From an uncultured Aquincola sp. (GTDB lineage: Bacteria; Pseudomonadota; Gammaproteobacteria; Burkholderiales; Burkholderiaceae), in contig CAKZXL010000342.1 in assembly GCA_937883885.1 (NCBI GenBank), forward strand, positions 1 through 7,439: DNA of 7,439 nucleotides. The letters run 5' to 3'. Positions 1 through 6,277 of the stretch are shown piece by piece. The notes beneath the pieces were generated by a model that had not been told where the DNA came from, made no database searches, and saw only the letters and a list, made by a program, of their open reading frames with translations. Both the position numbers and the translations under genes were made by a program. The first letter of the stretch is position 1. Every line of letters starts with the position of its first letter.

Positions 1-2232
1 CCCGTGCTGCCGCAGGCCCGTGCCGCGGCGCTGGCCGCGATGCAGGCCGACTTCGGCAACCCCAGCAGCACCCACATCGCCGGCCTGAAGGCCCGCGCCA
101 TCCTCGACGCGGCCCGGGCTGCGGCGCACCGGGTGCTGGGTGTGGACAGCGGGCGCATCGTCTTTACCAGCGGCGCGACCGAAGGCATCCAGACGGCGGT
201 GCTGTCGGCCCTGGTGCACCTGCGCGCGCAGGCCGGGCGCCCTGCACCGCAGATGCAGCTTCTGGTGGGGGCCACCGAACACAAGGCCGTGCCTGAAGCG
301 CTGAAGCACTGGTGCGGCGTGCTGGGCCTGGCGCTGCCGATCCGCGTCATTCCGGTGGGGCCTGATGGCCGGCATGACCTGGCCTGGCTACAGGCCCAGG
401 CGCCGACGGCCGGGCTGGTGTGCACCATGGCCGCCAACAACGAAACCGGCGTCATCAGCGACCTGGACGGCATCGCCCAGGCGCTGCAGGGCAGCCCGGC
501 CCTGTGGCTGGTGGACGGCGTGCAGGCCCTGGGCAAGCTGCCGCTGCGCCTGGCCGAGCGGCGCATCGACTACGCGCCGTTCTCCGGCCACAAGCTGTAT
601 GCGCCCAAGGGCACCGGCCTGCTGTACGTGCGGCAAGGCGCGCCCTTCACGCCGCTGCAGGCCGGCGGTGGCCAGGAATCGGCGCTGCGCGCCGGCACCG
701 AGAACATGCCCGGCATTGCCGCCCTGGGGGCGGTGCTGCAGGCACTGGAAGCGGGCGAGGCCTTTGGCGATGCGCCCACGCTGGCCAGCTACCGCGCGCG
801 GCTGACCGCAGCGCTGACCGATGCGCTGCCGGGCCTGGTGTTCAACGCGCCGCCCTCGGCCTGCCTGCCGACCACGCTGAACTTCTCGGTGCCGGGCGTG
901 GCCTCGCGCCGGCTGCTGGACGTGTTCGATGCCGCCGGTCTGCGCATGAGCGGCGGCTCGGCCTGCAGCGCCGGCACACCCGCGCCCAGCCCGGTGTTGC
1001 TGGCCATGGGGTTGACGCCGGCGCAGGCCGCCTCGGCCGTGCGCCTGTCCTTCGGCGCCGCCGAAAGCGCGGCCACCATCGACGAGGCCTGCGCCCGCAT
1101 CCGCGCCTGCGGCGAGGCTTTGCGCACCCATTGCGCGCTGCCGGCGCTGGCGCCTGCGCGCGGCACGCCGCCGCTGCTCAACCGCTTCGTGGTGGACGGT
1201 GCCTGCTGCTATCTGTTGGCCGATGCCGCCAGCCGCCAGTGCCTGGTGATCGACCCGCTGCCCGAGCTGACCGACGAACTGGTGCGCTGGGTGCAATGCC
1301 GCGAGCTGAAGGTGGCCGCGGTGCTGGACACCCACAGCCATGGCGACCATGCGTCGTCGGCCGGCGCGCTGCGGGCGGCGCTGGGCGCGCGCGGGCCCGG
1401 CCCTGCCGCGGTCGATGCACTGGGCTGGCCGGCCGGCCAGGATGGCCTTGCCCTGGGTGCGCTGACGCTGAGCCGGCTGGCGCTGCCCGGCCACACGCTC
1501 GACGCCACGGCCTACCTGCTGCACGGCGCCGATGGCCGGCTGACCTGCGCCTTCGTCGGCGATACCGTGCTGCCCGGTGCGCTGGGCCGCAGCGACTTTG
1601 AACAAAGCGCGCCGCTGGCCTATGCCGACTCGTTGCGGCGGCTCGACCAGGCCGTGGGCCGCCACACGCTGCTGCTGCCCGGTCACGACTACGACGACCA
1701 GCAGGCCTGCACCCTGGCCGGCGAGCTGCCGATGCAGCCCTTGCTGCACGGCGCGCTGGCAGGGGCGTTGAGCGACGAAGCCTTTGCCACGCGCAAGGCC
1801 GAGATCGAGCGCGACCTGTCGCCCACGGCCTACCAGACCATGGCCTGCGGTGCCCGCGTCGACGGCTGCGCGCGAGCCGAGCCCGTGGGCCTGCCGCCCG
1901 AGCGGCTGCTGGCGCTGATGCGCGAGACCCCCACGCCGGTGCTGGTGGACGTGCGCGAAGCCACCGAGCAGCAGATGGGCGCACTGCCGCTGCCGCCGGC
2001 GGCGCAGCCGTGTGAACAGGTGCCGCTGCCCGAGCTGCTCAATGCCTTGCCGCGCTGGCTGCGGCTGCCGGGCGGCACGCCGGTGGTGTTCTATTGCCGC
2101 AGCGGCAACCGCAGCGCCCAGGCGGCGCGCGCGCTGCGCCGGCTGGGCCATGCCAACGCCTGGAGCCTGGCCGGCGGGCTGGCGCTGTGGCCCCGAGCGG
2201 CGGCGGAGCAGGCCGAGGCCTTGCCGGCCTGA
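1..2232 (+). CDS. Cysteine desulfurase / persulfide dioxygenase-like MBL / rhodanese triple fusion (5' end cut by window edge)
   Basis: The frame is open from base 1, and the visible start aligns just after the usual N-terminal DNNATTP stretch of NifS/IscS proteins, so the true start lies upstream. Numbering from the codon at base 4, residues 1-380 form a class V PLP enzyme: H93 in ATEHK, N145-N146-E147-T148, D171 and Q174, PLP lysine K197 in SGHKLYAPKG, RAGTEN, and persulfide cysteine C321 in GGSACSAG. Residues about 390-620 form a metallo-beta-lactamase fold with THSHGDH (H444, H446, D448, H449), H497, D520 in GDTV, GRSDF, and H561 in PGHDY; GRSDF and HDY resemble ETHE1/CstB persulfide dioxygenases. 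Residues about 630-742 form a rhodanese with active-site loop YCRSGNRS (C698). Inferred role: take sulfur from cysteine as persulfide, then oxidise or transfer it (sulfite, thiosulfate). No signal peptide or membrane segment is visible in the part present, so it is probably cytoplasmic. The domain calls are firm; the combined reaction is inference. The gene converges on an Lrp gene with a 4-base gap. Confidence 0.9.
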   Translation, partial: PVLPQARAAALAAMQADFGNPSSTHIAGLKARAILDAARAAAHRVLGVDSGRIVFTSGATEGIQTAVLSALVHLRAQAGRPAPQMQLLVGATEHKAVPEALKHWCGVLGLALPIRVIPVGPDGRHDLAWLQAQAPTAGLVCTMAANNETGVISDLDGIAQALQGSPALWLVDGVQALGKLPLRLAERRIDYAPFSGHKLYAPKGTGLLYVRQGAPFTPLQAGGGQESALRAGTENMPGIAALGAVLQALEAGEAFGDAPTLASYRARLTAALTDALPGLVFNAPPSACLPTTLNFSVPGVASRRLLDVFDAAGLRMSGGSACSAGTPAPSPVLLAMGLTPAQAASAVRLSFGAAESAATIDEACARIRACGEALRTHCALPALAPARGTPPLLNRFVVDGACCYLLADAASRQCLVIDPLPELTDELVRWVQCRELKVAAVLDTHSHGDHASSAGALRAALGARGPGPAAVDALGWPAGQDGLALGALTLSRLALPGHTLDATAYLLHGADGRLTCAFVGDTVLPGALGRSDFEQSAPLAYADSLRRLDQAVGRHTLLLPGHDYDDQQACTLAGELPMQPLLHGALAGALSDEAFATRKAEIERDLSPTAYQTMACGARVDGCARAEPVGLPPERLLALMRETPTPVLVDVREATEQQMGALPLPPAAQPCEQVPLPELLNALPRWLRLPGGTPVVFYCRSGNRSAQAARALRRLGHANAWSLAGGLALWPRAAAEQAEALPA

Positions 2233-2236
2233 CCGA

Positions 2237-2716
2237 TCAGCCGGCGTACTTCAGCGGCAGGCAGGTGGTGTACTTGAGCTGCTCCATCGCAAAGCTGGAG
2301 CTGACGTCGTGCAGCTGGGTGCCGGCGATCAACCGCTTGTACACCGCGTCGTAGGCCTTGATGTCGGGCACCACCACGCGCAGCAGGTAGTCCACGTCGC
2401 CGCTCATGCGGTAGAACTCCACCACCTCGGGAATCGCCTCGCAGGTGGCGCGAAAGCGCTCGAACCATTCTTCGGTGTGCACCGCGGTGCGGATGCTGAC
2501 GATCACCGTCACCCCGACGTTGATCTTCTCCGGGTCCAGCAGCGTCACCTGGCGGGTGATCACGCCCGCCTCCTTCAGCCGCTGCAACCGCCGCCAGCAC
2601 GGCGTGTTGGACAGACCCACCGCCTCGGCCAGCTGCGCCAGCGGCGTGGTGGCATCGGCCTGCACCAGCTCCAGCAGCTTGCGGTCGATCGTGTCCAGCG
2701 AGATGTGTTCAGCCAT
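2237..2716 (-). CDS. Lrp/AsnC-family regulator, DecR-like
   Basis: This is a 159-residue DNA-binding regulator, normal length for the Lrp family. An N-terminal winged HTH covers about residues 8-55, with the recognition region PLAQLAEAVGLSNTPCWRRL at 25-44. The RAM effector domain follows, with GDVDYLLRV at 106-114 and the C-terminal block SSFAMEQLKYTTCLPL at 139-154. From memory, this block, the TPCW segment and LLDPEKI match E. coli DecR (YbaO) closely; DecR activates cysteine desulfidase genes when L-cysteine is high. The tail-to-tail neighbour is a cysteine desulfurase fusion, which makes a cysteine or sulfur ligand plausible, though neighbours do not prove targets. The ATG lies 9 bases after the stop of the LysR gene on the same strand and has no strong Shine-Dalgarno sequence, so translational coupling is likely. 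Other amino acids remain possible ligands. The family call is certain; the DecR-like role is moderate. Confidence 0.93.
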   Translation of the reverse strand: MAEHISLDTIDRKLLELVQADATTPLAQLAEAVGLSNTPCWRRLQRLKEAGVITRQVTLLDPEKINVGVTVIVSIRTAVHTEEWFERFRATCEAIPEVVEFYRMSGDVDYLLRVVVPDIKAYDAVYKRLIAGTQLHDVSSSFAMEQLKYTTCLPLKYAG

Positions 2717-2725
2717 GCGGCGGGA

Positions 2726-3697
2726 TTACACCACCGGGGCCAGGCCCGGCCGCGTCGCAGCAGCGGGCGGGGCGCTCACAGGCATCGCATGGAAGACGCG
2801 GCCGGCGGCCTCGCGCAGCAGTGCGCGCAGCCACAGCAGGCCGGGGTCGCGGGTGCGGTAGCGGTGCCATTGCATCGCCATCTCGATGCTCGGCATGGGC
2901 ACCGGCATGGGCATCAGCACGATCGGCAAGGCCGGCTCGACACGCCGCGCCAGGCAGGCGTGCACGGTGGCGATGAGTTCGGTGCCCACCACCAGGAAGG
3001 GCAGCATCGCAAAGCTGTAGGTGCTCACCTCCACCTGGCGGTGGATGTTGCACTGCTGCACGAACCAGCTGTCGAACAGGGGCTGGTCGGCGTCCACCGG
3101 CTGCATCACCACATGCCGCGCATTGGCGTAGCGCTGCGCATTGACGCCCACCCGCGCATGGCTGCTGTCCTTCCAGACGGCGCACACGAACTCGTCATGG
3201 AACAGCAGGTCGGTCGGGTGGTCGGCCGAGCAGAAGGCCTGGGGCACCACCAGCAGATCGGCCTCGCCACGTTCCAGGGCCCGCGCGGGCTGCGGCGTGT
3301 GCGGCAGCAGCCGCCAGCGCACCCGGCTGCGCTGGCGTGACGCCAGGGCCAGCGCTTCGGGCATCAGCACCTCCATCGCGTAGTCGGAGACGAAGATCTT
3401 GAACTCGCGGCTGGACGAGGTGCAGTCGAACTCGGGCTGCGCCGACAGCGAGGTCTCGATGCGCACCAGCACGTCCCGCACCGCTTCGCACAGCACGGTG
3501 GCGCGGGGCGTCAGCTCCATCTGCCGACCCACCTGCACCAGCAGATCGTCCTCGAAGTAGTCGCGCAGCCGACCCAGCGCATTGCTCATCGCCGACTGCG
3601 ACAGATGCACCCGCTCGGCCGCCCGCGTGATGCTGCACTCGGTCAGCAGCGCATCCAGGCAGACCAGCAGGTTCAGGTCGAGCTTGTTGAATCGCAT
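2726..3697 (-). CDS. LysR-family transcriptional regulator, NodD/LinR-like subgroup
   Basis: This 323-residue protein is a typical LysR regulator. The N-terminus MRFNKLDLNLLVCLDALL and the winged HTH at about 20-65 (SITRAAERVHLSQSAMSNAL, then LLVQVGRQMELTPRA) are characteristic of the NodD/LinR/PcpR subgroup, which often responds to aromatic or other small organic compounds. The remainder, about 95-310, is the periplasmic-binding-protein-like effector domain; the last dozen residues are a low-complexity Ala/Pro tail. It is divergent from the Bug-type binding-protein gene with 149 bases between the starts, the classical arrangement for a LysR protein that controls its divergent neighbour and itself. 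A GGGGGA stretch lies about 12 bases before the ATG, a loosely placed Shine-Dalgarno sequence. An Lrp gene follows 9 bases after the stop. The effector is unknown; a compound handled by the divergent operon is the simplest inference. Confidence 0.95.
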   Translation of the reverse strand: MRFNKLDLNLLVCLDALLTECSITRAAERVHLSQSAMSNALGRLRDYFEDDLLVQVGRQMELTPRATVLCEAVRDVLVRIETSLSAQPEFDCTSSSREFKIFVSDYAMEVLMPEALALASRQRSRVRWRLLPHTPQPARALERGEADLLVVPQAFCSADHPTDLLFHDEFVCAVWKDSSHARVGVNAQRYANARHVVMQPVDADQPLFDSWFVQQCNIHRQVEVSTYSFAMLPFLVVGTELIATVHACLARRVEPALPIVLMPMPVPMPSIEMAMQWHRYRTRDPGLLWLRALLREAAGRVFHAMPVSAPPAAATRPGLAPVV

Positions 3698-3742
3698 GGT
3701 GAAGGGTTATCCCCCAATGTATGGGCCGCGTCGATGTGCGCC

Positions 3743-3757
3743 ATGGATACAGACCAT
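3743..3757. promoter_or_regulatory. Candidate LysR-type box (ATGG-N7-CCAT, T-N11-A)
   Basis: The sequence ATGGATACAGACCAT is an inverted repeat with perfect 4-base arms and contains T (3744) and A (3756) separated by exactly 11 bases, the core pattern of LysR-family sites. It lies between a divergent LysR gene and its presumed target. It sits just before the weak TTGCGT element, so its centre would fall near -40 of the proposed rightward promoter. The pattern is short and could occur by chance; its position is the main support. Confidence 0.45.
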
Positions 3758-3833
3758 TTTGCGTCAGCGCCGCCCTTGCTTAGCCTCGCTCCCCATAGCG
3801 GCCCGGCCAGTGCGGGCCCGACAAGCACAAGCG

Positions 3834-3840
3834 GGAGGTG
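3834..3840 (+). promoter_or_regulatory. Ribosome binding site fixing the Bug protein start
   Basis: GGAGGTG lies 6 bases before the ATG at 3847. It overlaps an in-frame GTG at 3838, which is therefore part of the ribosome binding site and not the start. A second in-frame ATG at 3859, preceded by GAGGA, is a weaker alternative that would shorten the signal peptide by four residues. Confidence 0.75.
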
Positions 3841-3846
3841 ACCGGC

Positions 3847-4833
3847 ATGAGGACATCGATGAGCACCGCAGCGCACGCCTTGTCGCGTCGCCGGGTGCTG
3901 CTGGCGCTGGGCGCGCTGGCGGGCGTGAACCTGGCCTTTGCGCAAGGCTACCCGAGCCGGCCGGTGCGCCTGATCGTGCCCGCACCGGCGGGCACCTCGC
4001 CCGACGTGATGGCCCGGGCCTGGGGCGAGGCCTTTGCCAGGGCCACCGGCCAGCCGGTGGTGGTGGAGAACAAGCCGGGCGCCAGCACCATGATCGCGGC
4101 GCAGGCGGTGGCCGGCGCGCCCGCCGACGGCTACACGCTGCTCTACACCTTCAACAACACCTTCTCGATCAATCCGTGGGTGTTCAGGAAGATGCCCTAC
4201 AAGGCCGACGACTTCACGCCCATCAGCCGCATCCTGTCGGTGCCTTATGTGCTGCTGGTTTCCAGCGACTCACGCATCCGCAGCCTGCAGCAGCTGGTGG
4301 CCGAAGCGCGGGCGCATCCGGGCACGCTGAACTACGCCAGCGCCGGCATCGCCAGCGGCTTTCATGTGGTGATGGAGCGGCTGCTCAATGCCGCGGGCGT
4401 CAAGATGACGCATGTGCCCTACAAGGACTCCTTCCTGACGGACCTGATGGGCCAGCGCGTCGATGTGGCCTTCGATGCCAGCACCGGCGCCATTGCCCAG
4501 GTCAGGGCCGGCAAGCTGCGGGCGCTGGCGGTGTCCAGCGCGCGGCGCATCGAGGCGTTGCCCGAGGTGCCGGCGATCGCCGAAACCTACCCCGGCTTCG
4601 TCGGCGATTCCTCGCATGGTCTGTTCGCGCCCCGCGGCACGCCGGCCGCGGTGGTGGCGGCGCTGGAGGCGCAGACGCAGCGCATCGTCGCCGCCGCTGA
4701 ATTCCAGGCGAGCTTGCGCGAGGTGTCGCTCACGCCCGTGGGCAGCTCGGCAGAACAGTTCCGGCAGTTTCTGGCCGCCGATGCCCAGGCCTGGGGCCAG
4801 GTGGTGCGCGACAACGGCATCCGGCTGGATTGA
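3847..4833 (+). CDS. Bug/TctC-family tripartite tricarboxylate transporter substrate-binding protein
   Basis: This 328-residue exported binding protein belongs to the Bug (TctC) family, greatly expanded in Burkholderiales. The signal peptide has an SRRRVLL motif (13-19), a hydrophobic core (17-32) and a likely cut after AFA at residue 32; the arginines resemble a Tat signal, but Sec export is equally possible. Family landmarks follow in order: YPSRPVRLIVPAPAGTSPDVMAR (35-57), VVVENKPGAS (71-80), GAPADGYTLL (90-99), LNYASAG (161-167), VPYKDS (190-195), DLMGQRVDVAFD (199-210), LRALAVSS (224-231) and LPEVPAIAE (238-246). VPYKDS has Asp where most relatives have Gly. Bug proteins bind small carboxylates, amides or aromatics for transport or signalling. 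No TctA/TctB membrane genes are in the window, so it may be an orphan that borrows a permease or acts as a sensor. It is the first gene of a probable operon with the amidohydrolase, under the divergent LysR. The ligand is not predictable. Confidence 0.95.
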   Translation: MRTSMSTAAHALSRRRVLLALGALAGVNLAFAQGYPSRPVRLIVPAPAGTSPDVMARAWGEAFARATGQPVVVENKPGASTMIAAQAVAGAPADGYTLLYTFNNTFSINPWVFRKMPYKADDFTPISRILSVPYVLLVSSDSRIRSLQQLVAEARAHPGTLNYASAGIASGFHVVMERLLNAAGVKMTHVPYKDSFLTDLMGQRVDVAFDASTGAIAQVRAGKLRALAVSSARRIEALPEVPAIAETYPGFVGDSSHGLFAPRGTPAAVVAALEAQTQRIVAAAEFQASLREVSLTPVGSSAEQFRQFLAADAQAWGQVVRDNGIRLD

Positions 4834-4856
4834 GCATGCCGACCCGACCCCTCACA

Positions 4857-4890
4857 CCCCAGCCCCGACCCCAGCCCCGACCCCGTCCCC
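4857..4890 (-). repeat. C4/G4 tract: G-quadruplex candidate with 12-base tandem repeat
   Basis: On the + strand six CCCC runs (4857-4860, 4863-4866, 4869-4872, 4875-4878, 4881-4884, 4887-4890) are separated by exactly two bases each (AG, GA, AG, GA, GT). A seventh run at 4848-4851 is 5 bases further left. The minus strand thus reads as six GGGG runs with 2-base loops, well above the four needed for a four-tetrad G-quadruplex. The tract contains two exact copies of CCAGCCCCGACC (4859-4870, 4871-4882) and a degraded third. It lies in the 79-base gap between the binding-protein stop and the hydrolase start, ending 9 bases before its Shine-Dalgarno. The G-rich strand is the template strand for the operon. 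Confidence 0.8.
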
Positions 4891-4899
4891 GGGCCGGGC

Positions 4900-4905
4900 A
4901 GGAGA
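4900..4905 (+). promoter_or_regulatory. Ribosome binding site fixing the amidohydrolase start
   Basis: AGGAGA ends 7 bases before the ATG at 4913. The open frame extends far upstream into the binding-protein gene, but only this ATG has a ribosome binding site and lies just before the first family-like strand, so it decides the start. Confidence 0.75.
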
Positions 4906-4912
4906 ACACCTG

Positions 4913-6277
4913 ATGGCCCTGCACCTTCATTGCCAACGCCTGTTCACCGGGCTCGACGACACGCTGCACCACGACCAGACCGTGGTGATCGAGGGCGGGC
5001 TCTTCCGCTGGGTGGGCCCGCGGGCGCAGGCACCCGCGCCGCAGCCGGGCGACACCCAGGCCGATGCCGGCCCCCACTTCGTGATGCCGGGCCTGGTGGA
5101 CGTGCACACCCACCTGGTGTTCGGCAATGCCCGCAGTGAGGAGGACATCGACCTGGGCTGCACGGCCGAATTCCGCGCCTTGCGCGGCCTGTTCTTCGCA
5201 CAGCGGGTGCTGGCCGCGGGCTACACCTCGGTGGTGGTGCCGGGCGACGCGGGCAGTTGCAGCATCTCGGTGCGCGATGCCATCCGCGCCGGGCTGTTCG
5301 ATGGTCCGCGCATCGCGGCCAGCAGCCACGTGGTGGCCAACCGCCACAGCCTCAACGACTGGTTCCCCGAGCACGTGGGCACGCCGGACTATTTCACCGG
5401 CCGGCTGTGCGAAACCCGCGATGCGCAGCTGCAGGAGGTGCGTCGCCAGGCCAAGGCCGGGGTGGACTTCATCAAGCTCGCGCTCGACGGCACGCACCTG
5501 CGCGCCGACGGCACGCACATCGCCGCCTTCACGCAGGAAGAGGTCTCGGCCATGGTGGGCGAGGCGCACCGCCTGGGCAAGAAGGTGGCCACCCACGCCT
5601 ACGGGAAAGAGGCGGTGCTGCAGGCCGCGCGGGCCGGCGTCGACCTGGTGTTCCACGCCTTTTTCGCCGACGACGAATGCGCCGAGGCCTTGCTGGCCGC
5701 CGGATCGGCGGTGGCGCCCACGCTCACCTTCCTGCGCAACAACATCGAGTTCAGCCAGCCGCACGAGCCTTCGCGGACCTCGGGCTACCTGGCCATGCAG
5801 CAGCGCGTGGTCGAAGTCGGCTGCCACAACCTGCGCCGCCTGAAAGCGGCCGGTGTGCCCTTCATGACCGGCAGCGATGCGGGCTTTGCCATCACGCCGT
5901 ATGGCGAATGGCATGCGCGCGAGATCGGCATCCTGGTGGACTGGCTGGGCTTCACGCCGGCCGAGGCGTTGCGCGCGGCCACCGCCGTCTCGGCGCGCTT
6001 GATGCCGCGCGGCCGCCCCGGCACGCCCGCCGGGGCGGCCACCGGCGCCATCGAGGCGGGCCGGCAGGCCGACTTCATCTTCGTCGACGGCGACCCGCTG
6101 AGCGATGTGGGCGTGCTGCTGCAGCCGGGCGCGGTGACCGCGGTGCACGTGGGCGGCCGGCGCCTGCAGCCCGAGCTGCGGCAGTACGACCGCTGGGCCG
6201 TCAGCGACTTCAACACCCTGAAGTGGAACGATCTCTACACCCGCGAGCGTGTCGCCGCGCTGCAACCCCAACCATGA
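4913..6277 (+). CDS. Metal-dependent amidohydrolase, imidazolonepropionase/prolidase-like
   Basis: This 454-residue protein has the composite amidohydrolase layout: a small beta domain at both ends and a TIM barrel between. The visible metal ligands are H65 and H67 in GLVDVHTHL, K188 in VDFIKLALDG (the position of a carboxylated lysine), H228 in VATHAYG, H248 in LVFHAFF, and catalytic D322 in MTGSDAG. This is a complete binuclear subtype I site, so the enzyme should be active. The C-terminal segment GAIEAGRQADFIFVDGDPL is the usual return into the beta domain. The nearest families are imidazolonepropionase-like amidohydrolases and Xaa-Pro dipeptidases of this superfamily; members hydrolyse cyclic amides, dipeptides or carbamates. 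No signal peptide is visible, so it is cytoplasmic. It lies 79 bases after the Bug gene and overlaps the next gene by 4 bases (ATGA), so it is operonic with both. A catabolic role on the compound bound by the Bug protein is inference. The family is certain, the substrate unknown. Confidence 0.94.
   Translation: MALHLHCQRLFTGLDDTLHHDQTVVIEGGLFRWVGPRAQAPAPQPGDTQADAGPHFVMPGLVDVHTHLVFGNARSEEDIDLGCTAEFRALRGLFFAQRVLAAGYTSVVVPGDAGSCSISVRDAIRAGLFDGPRIAASSHVVANRHSLNDWFPEHVGTPDYFTGRLCETRDAQLQEVRRQAKAGVDFIKLALDGTHLRADGTHIAAFTQEEVSAMVGEAHRLGKKVATHAYGKEAVLQAARAGVDLVFHAFFADDECAEALLAAGSAVAPTLTFLRNNIEFSQPHEPSRTSGYLAMQQRVVEVGCHNLRRLKAAGVPFMTGSDAGFAITPYGEWHAREIGILVDWLGFTPAEALRAATAVSARLMPRGRPGTPAGAATGAIEAGRQADFIFVDGDPLSDVGVLLQPGAVTAVHVGGRRLQPELRQYDRWAVSDFNTLKWNDLYTRERVAALQPQP

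Larger units (their letters stand above)
3698..3846. promoter_or_regulatory. Divergent control region between the LysR gene and the Bug/amidohydrolase operon
   Basis: These 149 non-coding bases separate two divergent starts and are less GC-rich than the genes around them, so they must hold both promoters. Two interrupted inverted repeats are visible: CCCA-N5-TGGG at 3713-3725 and ATGG-N7-CCAT at 3743-3757. The best sigma70-like pair I could place for the rightward operon is TTGCGT (3759-3764) and TAGCCT (3781-3786) with a 16-base spacer, each matching only half of the consensus, so activator dependence is plausible. A 6-bp stem GGCCCG/CGGGCC with a 7-base loop lies at 3800-3818 in the presumed leader. 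No clear promoter for the LysR gene was found. Confidence 0.6.

Noticed and set aside
388..2151. Long open frame of 587 codons on the minus strand
   Set aside because: It lies entirely opposite the sulfur-enzyme fusion and reads as low-complexity Arg/Gln/Ala/Gly protein, the usual shadow of a high-GC gene; no family motif is visible.
2012..3340. 442-codon + strand frame across the Lrp and LysR genes
   Set aside because: It is His/Arg/Gln-rich and overlaps three clearly real genes in other frames or strands.
3800..3818. GGCCCG/CGGGCC stem-loop as a transcription terminator
   Set aside because: No T-run follows and it sits in front of a well-formed start, so it is at most a leader structure.
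3838..3846. GTG at 3838 as the start of the binding protein
   Set aside because: This GTG is part of the GGAGGTG ribosome binding site for the ATG at 3847.
4841..4895. CRISPR array or larger minisatellite in the C-rich tract
   Set aside because: There are only two exact 12-base units with no spacers; the meaningful pattern is the regular C4/G4 spacing.
4463..4912. Upstream extension of the amidohydrolase frame to 4463
   Set aside because: The extension lies inside the binding-protein gene and translates to Arg/Pro-rich sequence; the ATG at 4913 has a proper ribosome binding site and matches the family start.
5257..6273. Upstream part of the open frame containing the HbpS-like gene
   Set aside because: The family domain begins at the ATG at 6274; upstream codons only shadow the amidohydrolase.
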